Part shown: positions 57,677-64,000 of the stretch, one piece after another
Layout: each line of letters starts with the position of its first letter
Position numbering within the stretch: the stretch's first letter is position 1
Assembly: GCF_000702705.1 (NCBI RefSeq)
Contig: NZ_JNJG01000007.1
Coordinates: 1-64,000, forward strand
Length of the DNA: 64,000 nt
Direction of reading: 5' to 3'
From: Mycoplasma simbae ATCC 49888
Lineage (GTDB): Bacteria > Bacillota_I > Bacilli_A > Mycoplasmatales > Metamycoplasmataceae
The notes under the pieces: generated by a model
What the model was told of the DNA's origin: nothing
Databases searched by the model: none
What the model saw: only the letters and a program-made list of their open reading frames with translations
Position numbers and translations under genes: made by a program

Positions 57677-60600
57677 ATGAAAAAGAGAAGATTATTAAAT
57701 ATACTATCATCAGCTGTTTTAACAGTTGTTGGCACTAGCGTACTTAGTGCCTCTTGTTTTAACAACTCTAGCATCAAAATGGACGTTAAATCGGTTCAAG
57801 CCGAAGTTAACTTAGCTAATGTTGATGTTGAATTCGATTCAGATGAGCTATTACAATATAGTGTTGATGTAACATTAGTGGATTCAAGCACTGGCCAATT
57901 AAACACTAGATACAATTTAAACCTTGAAAAAAAATCAGATAAGCTTGCTTCATTCACCCTTAGAGGACTTAAAGACAATACAAGTTACGAAATTAAAGAA
58001 ATATTAATTAACAACAAAAAAATTTCACAAAGTTTCATATTTAAAACAAAAGAAAAATCTGCAACCGAATTTGTTAATTCATTTAAACTTGTAACCCTTA
58101 AACACAATCGTGCTGTTATTGAACTGGGATTAAACAAACAAATTAATCAAAACGATATTTCCAAACTAGAAATCAAGTTAAATGGTGTAGTTAAAAACAT
58201 ATCGCTTGATCACATTATTAGTTCCAATGAATCTAAACTTGTATTCAAATTAGAAGACTTATCGCAAGGTAAAACATATAGCATTGATCAAATTAAAATT
58301 AATGATCAATTATTTGCTATCAAAACAGACAAAATTCAATTCAATACACCTGTTGTAGAATTTGGGTTAGAAAATATAAGCTTTGAAAACGAAGGCGAAT
58401 ACACATATTTAGATGTTATTTTTACTCATTTTATATCATCACTAAAGCCAATTAAGCTAACTTTTGTAAACTCATCAACCAACCAGGATGAAATAATTCA
58501 ATTCAACACTCAAACAAAATCATTTAAAGTTCAATTAAATAGTTTGAAACCAAACACTCAATACACACTTAAAGAATTCAATATTGACGGAACTGCGCTA
58601 AACTTATCTGATTTTGCAACAAAATTAACATTTACCACCCCTGCTAAAAATAGCGAGAATCAACCTGATCCTAATACACAAACCGATGATTTTGTCATTT
58701 CTGCAGTTTCAACCCACGATATAACTTCAAATAGTGCCAAAATCACATTTAACTTTAGCAAATTTAAATTGTCTAACACAGCTAATAAAACATTTGTTTT
58801 AAACATCAACGGCGCTGAATACACCAACACTAATTATCAACCTAACTCGAATTCATTAACTTTTGAAATTAGTAACCTTGAATCTCTAACAACATATAGC
58901 GTTCAATCGCTTAAATTAAACTCAAAAACTCTTGTTTTAGATCAAAACATAAGCTTTACGACCCGTTCATCTGAGTCTAACAATCCTCAAAATACACCTG
59001 TTGAGCAAAATGTAACAAATATTAATTTTGATGAAGTAGATCAAGATTCTGCAAGGGTTAAAGTGTACTTAGATAACATTGACCAAAACGCGATATATAC
59101 ACTTGAATACCATAAAGCTTCAGAGCCAGCAAATGTGCTAACTCTAACGGGAACTAAAATGTCTAATTACGTTGAATTCCCTATTGAAAACTTAAGCGCA
59201 AATACTCAATACACTATTGCAAAAATCAAAAACGGTTCAACCAACATAAATATTCAATCAGGTCTAAATAAATCTTTCACAACAACACCAAGAACAATTG
59301 ATTATTTAAGCATTTCTTCTCTTAGTGTAGATCAAATTACATCAAATAGAGCTACATTGCATCTTTCTATTTCTGATAAAACTTTAGCTAAAGCCAATAA
59401 CAATGTTATTGAATTTGTGTTACAAAACTCTTCTGGAGCTTTCGTAACTTTCACTAAAAGTAATTACAACTCAGAAAACACTCTTGATTATGTGTTAGAT
59501 GGGCTTCCTAGCTCAACTCAATTTAACATTTATTCAATAAAAATCAATAACAATCCTGTAGATATTTCAAATTCTTCTTTCATTAAAACATTCAGCACAC
59601 TTGCATCTGATTCAGCTAATAGTCAAAATTTTGCCGAGCAAGACGCTAGATATTTAGATATTTTTAGACAGACTTTATCAGAAGATCAAAGTCCTTTTAC
59701 CAGAACTCTTCCTTATGTAGCTAAACATGAATGACAAAAATTTGAAAAAGACGAATTAAATGTTAACGACGTTAGTGCTTTAAGCGAACCAACAAGCGCA
59801 GAATACAATAACTACATCAAATCAAATAGTTCAACTCAAAATCAACTTGCTCCCCAAGAAAGCTTTGATAACTTCAGCACAGTTCCAGTCATTACTTCGG
59901 CTAAATACACTAAAAATTATAGAAATTTCAATCTAAAAGTTTATATTCCTAACTCAGATTCAGCTGCTACATACAAATTAAAAATTAAAAAAGACGAAGA
60001 AATTTCTGAACTAATATTAAACAAAGATAATGGGTCTCAAAACACTTATTCAACTTCTTTAGAGGTGCTTAACTCTAATTTTTCTACACTTGTAATAACT
60101 GATTTGTTGAAAAATTCAGAAATAGTCAGTGATTTTGAAAACAAAAATAAAACATATGAAATGTTAAAAATTGGCCAATATTCAGCTGATTTCAACTTTA
60201 CAAACAGAGTTCCTAACAGACCTGCCTTTAGACTGGAAGATAGTATTTCTGGATCTAGAAACTGGGGAATTACAGTAAAAATTACCTCAAAAACTAGAAC
60301 CACTTTACCCGAATTTTATTGAAAAGTTCAGAAAAAAAACGGGGATATTGTTTCACTTAAACTTGAGAAAAAAACCGATTCATATGGAATTACATATTTT
60401 GCAAATAAAGTGGCTAAAGATGAGTATAAAACTACAATTGGGCTATTCTACAAAGAAAATGAACAAACTTACAACATAACCAACGCTGGTCCTGTATTAT
60501 TACCAAATGAAAGTACAGCACCAACTACAACTGGCAATGTTGAAATAAACAGAATTAGTGTTAATTCAACCAACATCACAGTACACACAAATACCGCTTT

Positions 60601-63310
60601 AGATTCATCAAAAACATTTAAATTACTAGTTAAAAGTACTAATCCATTCCAAAAATGATCAAAAGTTATTAGTGCAAATCAAACAAGTGGACAAAACGCT
60701 TCATTTAGCATCAATGACTTAGCTAAAAACATCAAAGAGTATATCGTTGTAGGTTTAAGCTACGATAATGAAGTTTCTAAGTTTAATCTAGATTCTAAAT
60801 ACATTTTCAATAAACAATTATCATTGCAAGATGTATCCTTAAATTCAATAAAATATCTAAAAGATAACGCCACAAAAAGATTTTATGCGTCTGCTGACTT
60901 TAACTTTGATGCTGATCATGTACAAGCATTCAAAAATAAATGATTCAAATTTACTTTTGATACAATAATTCCTGCCGATCGTGAAGAAGAGTTCTACAAT
61001 TTAAATTATGAAAAATATCCAGAAGTGTATGTTTCTTTTGAGAAATTAAACAAATTTGATTTATCTAAGTTCTATGATCACATTAAATACAAACTTAAAT
61101 CAGTTAGTGTTGTAGAGCCATACACTTTAAAAACTTATTTTGAAAATATCACTATAGCTCATCCAGATTCAACGGCTTTTGTCAGAACTTTTAAATACAA
61201 TAAATTAAATGAAAAACTAGGTTATGCAAGTCAAGAATTTAACTTAAGAAATACTTCATACACTGAACAGTTAGCAACTAATAAAACCGATTTAAGTTTA
61301 TCGGATATTAGAAATATTTGACTTTCGAACATTAACAAAAACATAATTCCTTTTTCTATTGAAAATTATTCATCAATGGTTCAGTTTAATAAAGAAATAT
61401 TTAACTCATCTGTTGATGCAGTTAGCGATATTAACGCTAAAAATAATAAATTCAGCTTAATTGATGAAGATGGCAACACCAAAGCTATTAACGTAATGGT
61501 GCCACGTGAACTAATCAGAAACAATGTTTTCACCTACAATGAAACTAACACTGAAGCTGTTTTAACTAAGGATTTAACTAGATTTGAGAATCTAGATACT
61601 TATAGTGATGAAAATATAATGTTCACTTTTGACTTTGAATTTGAGCCGTTTTACCGTAAATTTAGCGATAAAAGCCAGTTGAGTGCTCAACGTCGCAATG
61701 TTGTAAGTGTTCCGGTTTCATATAAAATGATTAAACAGAACTCAAATATAGATGATGTAGCAATAAATCTTATTTCTAGATCACACACACAGAGTGAAAA
61801 ATATTTAAAAACCTATATCCAAAGTCTATATAAATTCAGCATTAGCCTAGAAAACAAAGTGTTGAAATTGGTTATAAAACCTAGATTTGAAGACATTAAA
61901 CTTTTCAACCGCCAAGGTGATCATTACTACAATTTAGGCAGATCTGTTTACATCGGAAATACTTTATTCTACGTGCACTGAATCAGTGAAAATGCTAAAG
62001 ATCCAATTCGTTTTGTTGAAAAAGGCTACAGTAATGGCAACATTTTAGCTGGTAAAAACGAAACAGCAAACATAACCAATACCTATTCACTTAAATCTGC
62101 AATTGAACACGAAAATGAACAAGTTGTCAGATTATTTAAACAAAACCAAGATAAAGCAATAGAATCACTAAGAAAAAGAACTTTTATTGTCGATCCAAAT
62201 TTTGGAGGCACTTTCTCAATGCTTGGTAAAGTAAAACCTGGCGACAACAATGATTATCGCTTCTATGTAACTACAAACCAACACGTGTGAGATGGTTCTT
62301 GACTTAGCATAACTAACGATTTAGGGATGGTAAATGGCTACAAACGTAAAGAGTTAATTGGCCATTCAATTTATGGCTCTAACAACACCAACTCTAGATA
62401 CAACAGCAGATATGTAAGATTTAGAATTCCTGAAGTAATTGATCAACCAAGTGATTTAAACGCTGGAAACTCTGAACCTACTGTAGTTAATAAAGACGCC
62501 CATTTTGAAAATATTAAAATTAATTTTGACTTAATTGTTAAACACACAAAGAGCGAAGAAACAAATGATTTCCCAAATAATAATAAAGCTATTGGTGATT
62601 TTATCTTCAATAATGGACAAAACGGTGGATTAGATAAAGAGGGCAAAAGAAATCTTTCTTCACACGCCGATATGGCAATAGCTATTATGGATTTGGCTCC
62701 ATTAATGACCAAATTCACAAGAGAAAATCTAGATAGTGCTCGAAATGGCAATAAATCTTTAACAAGCGATGAAAAAGATATTATGAGATTTTTCTGAAAC
62801 TGAATGGATTTACCAACAATTAAGGTTTCAAACGAGTTAGAAAACGCTAACGATTATTCAATTTACAACTGATACATAGCTGCTTTTCCACTGGCAGGTA
62901 CCAATAACAAAGATAGCTACAATGGACGTAGATATCGTGAATACATGATTGCTAACCCAATTGGTTTTAGCTCAGTAAGCTATTTAACTGATAAACCTTT
63001 AAGTAACCCCGCAATCAATTTTTCAACTCTATATATGGACTTTAATGGTGGTGCGTCTGGATCACCAATATATGATTCAGAAGGTAATTTTGCTGGATAT
63101 GGTGTTGAGTCAGAAAAAGGTAATGATCCGCATAGAGGATACAGAATTGGATTATTCTTAGTTGATACTCAACGTCGCAGTTTCTTTGGCTCGGGTGATA
63201 ACCCAGTCAACACAGCATCATTTTATGAACGCATGAGATATCTTTCATATCTATATCCAGAGCAATTTAGCGAATCTAATTTCAATAAAATGCCAGTATT
63301 TAAAGCTTAA
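57677..63310 (+). CDS. DUF31-type serine protease lipoprotein (1877 aa)
   Basis: 1877 aa. Lipobox SVLSASC (Cys27). About six FN3-like repeats of about 95 residues (60-660), each with a pattern like ITSNSAKITF, LNxLxxxTxYxxxxxxxN and closing FTT; then a middle region and a C-terminal protease domain with His1536 (TTNQHV) and Ser1794 (GGASGSP). The Asp of the triad is not pinned. This is the DUF31 family of surface serine proteases; MIP is the known member. No adjacent MIB-like gene was recognised. Divergent partner of 52935-57587 and about 300 aa longer in its stalk. Leaderless-type start. Confidence 0.88.
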
Positions 63311-63317
63311 AACATTT

Positions 63318-63341
63318 AATTCCACGCTGTGGAATTTTTTT
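63318..63341 (+). terminator. Terminator of the plus-strand DUF31 gene
   Basis: AATTCCAC-GCT-GTGGAATT hairpin followed by five T residues beyond the stem, 8 nt past the stop. Confidence 0.85.
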
Positions 63342-63386
63342 GTTTTCAACTCAAAAATAAATTAAGATTAATATTTAATATTTAAA

Positions 63387-63401
63387 TATAATTTAAATAT
63401 G
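63387..63401 (+). promoter_or_regulatory. Leaderless-type promoter of the third lipoprotein
   Basis: TATAAT (63387-63392), exactly six nt (TTAAAT), then ATG at 63399. The arrangement is the same as in the two DUF31 genes. Confidence 0.65.
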
Positions 63402-64000
63402 AAAAGATCAAGAAAATTATTGCTAGCTATTTCAGCTTTATCTTCCTCAGTGTTTACTTCAACAATTTTGGCAGCTTCATGTACCAATCCCGCTAATCAA
63501 CAGGATAATGTTTCAATTTTGGCAAGCTCTGAGTATGTAGATACTGTTACTTTGCAAATTAATAAAAAAATCAAACCTGAAAGCAAAATTGTTGTTAACT
63601 ACAACAACGGATTAAAATTTGAGCCTAAATCTACGGATTTAGAATTTTTTGAAAATTCTACCAACATCAATATCAATATCTTTAAGCCAAATCAAAAGGT
63701 TATTATCAATTCCGTTTTGATTGATGGCAGCGAATACATTGTTAAAAATTCAGTATTAAAGACTCATTCTTATAGAAAAAAAATTGATTTTAGCTTAAAT
63801 GTTCCCCAAATAAGTGTAGTTAAATTACGCCATGAAAATAAAATTGCCGGTATCAATTTATTTCTAGGCCATTCGTTTGATTTTGCACAAAATGGTTTCG
63901 TAGATGATCAACAAAATGTGATTGCTGTACAGTTTACCGAATTAAATCACAAAGTGATTAAATCTATTAAAGTCGACACAGCTAAAAAATTAATTTTCTT
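63399..64000 (+). CDS. Third lipoprotein of the protease locus, cut by window edge
   Basis: First 200 or so residues of an open frame running past the window. Lipobox ILAASC (Cys28). The mature part is beta-rich with Asn/Ile repeats and a segment KIVVNYNNGLKFEPKS, in the style of the FN3-like stalks of its neighbours. A DUF31 domain could follow outside the window but cannot be asserted. Same direction as the 1877-aa protease and the same promoter design. Confidence 0.75.
   Translation, partial: MKRSRKLLLAISALSSSVFTSTILAASCTNPANQQDNVSILASSEYVDTVTLQINKKIKPESKIVVNYNNGLKFEPKSTDLEFFENSTNININIFKPNQKVIINSVLIDGSEYIVKNSVLKTHSYRKKIDFSLNVPQISVVKLRHENKIAGINLFLGHSFDFAQNGFVDDQQNVIAVQFTELNHKVIKSIKVDTAKKLIF

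Overview
The window is a low-GC chromosome segment from a mollicute of the genus Mycoplasma in the broad sense. Nearly every long gene is interrupted by in-frame TGA codons where conserved families have tryptophan (leuS, lon, thrS, asnS, pepO and others), so genetic code 4 was used and frames were joined across TGA. The many cysteine-lipobox surface lipoproteins, the CdaM-type diadenylate cyclase, the DUF31 serine proteases and the leaderless promoters also point to Mycoplasma. The species is not identified; a hominis/synoviae-like lineage is a guess.

Layout. 1-208: start of an IS30-type transposase, cut by the window edge. 343-5152 (minus): a compact five-gene restriction-modification cassette with an m5C methyltransferase, a beta-class amino-methyltransferase, an unrecognised 212-aa protein, a short McrB-like GTPase and a LlaJI-type nuclease. 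5477-9051: a membrane-anchored EIIB-like protein, then trpS-thrS and a small membrane protein. 9229-13539: two surface or secreted proteins. 13668-17339: upp, an ECF S component and a leuS with a degenerate editing domain. 17442-25699: lon behind a CIRCE-like operator, an M13 peptidase, an opposing alpha/beta hydrolase, rpsB-tsf with a structured leader, and a small unknown gene. 25752-33542 (minus): a tight six-gene run asnS, glycosyltransferase, RDD membrane protein, pcrA, a membrane protein with a faint EAL-like tail, and degV. 33644-35893 (minus): a repeat lipoprotein. 36045-38380 (minus): small membrane protein, cdaM and mgtE. 38549-39040: a dCMP deaminase-like gene with a leaderless-type promoter.

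39041-39404 has no protein gene but holds a strong promoter, hairpins and a terminator, read here as a candidate small RNA of about 170 nt. 39405-48521 is one 3038-aa SGNH/GDSL hydrolase with at least six degenerate units of about 313 aa. Then come a YneF-like protein and a pair of histidine-rich lipoproteins (48969-52047). 52137-64000 is a surface-protease locus: a small lipoprotein, two large divergent DUF31 serine-protease lipoproteins with FN3-like stalks, and the start of a third lipoprotein.

Functionally the window mixes housekeeping (translation, proteolysis, nucleotide salvage, c-di-AMP and Mg) with host-interaction surface proteins and one defence island next to an insertion sequence. 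No tRNA, rRNA or CRISPR array was seen. The most notable items are the unusual R-M cassette, the candidate small RNA, the giant repeat hydrolase, the divergent protease locus with repeated -10/N6/ATG leaderless promoters, and the degenerate LeuRS editing site.
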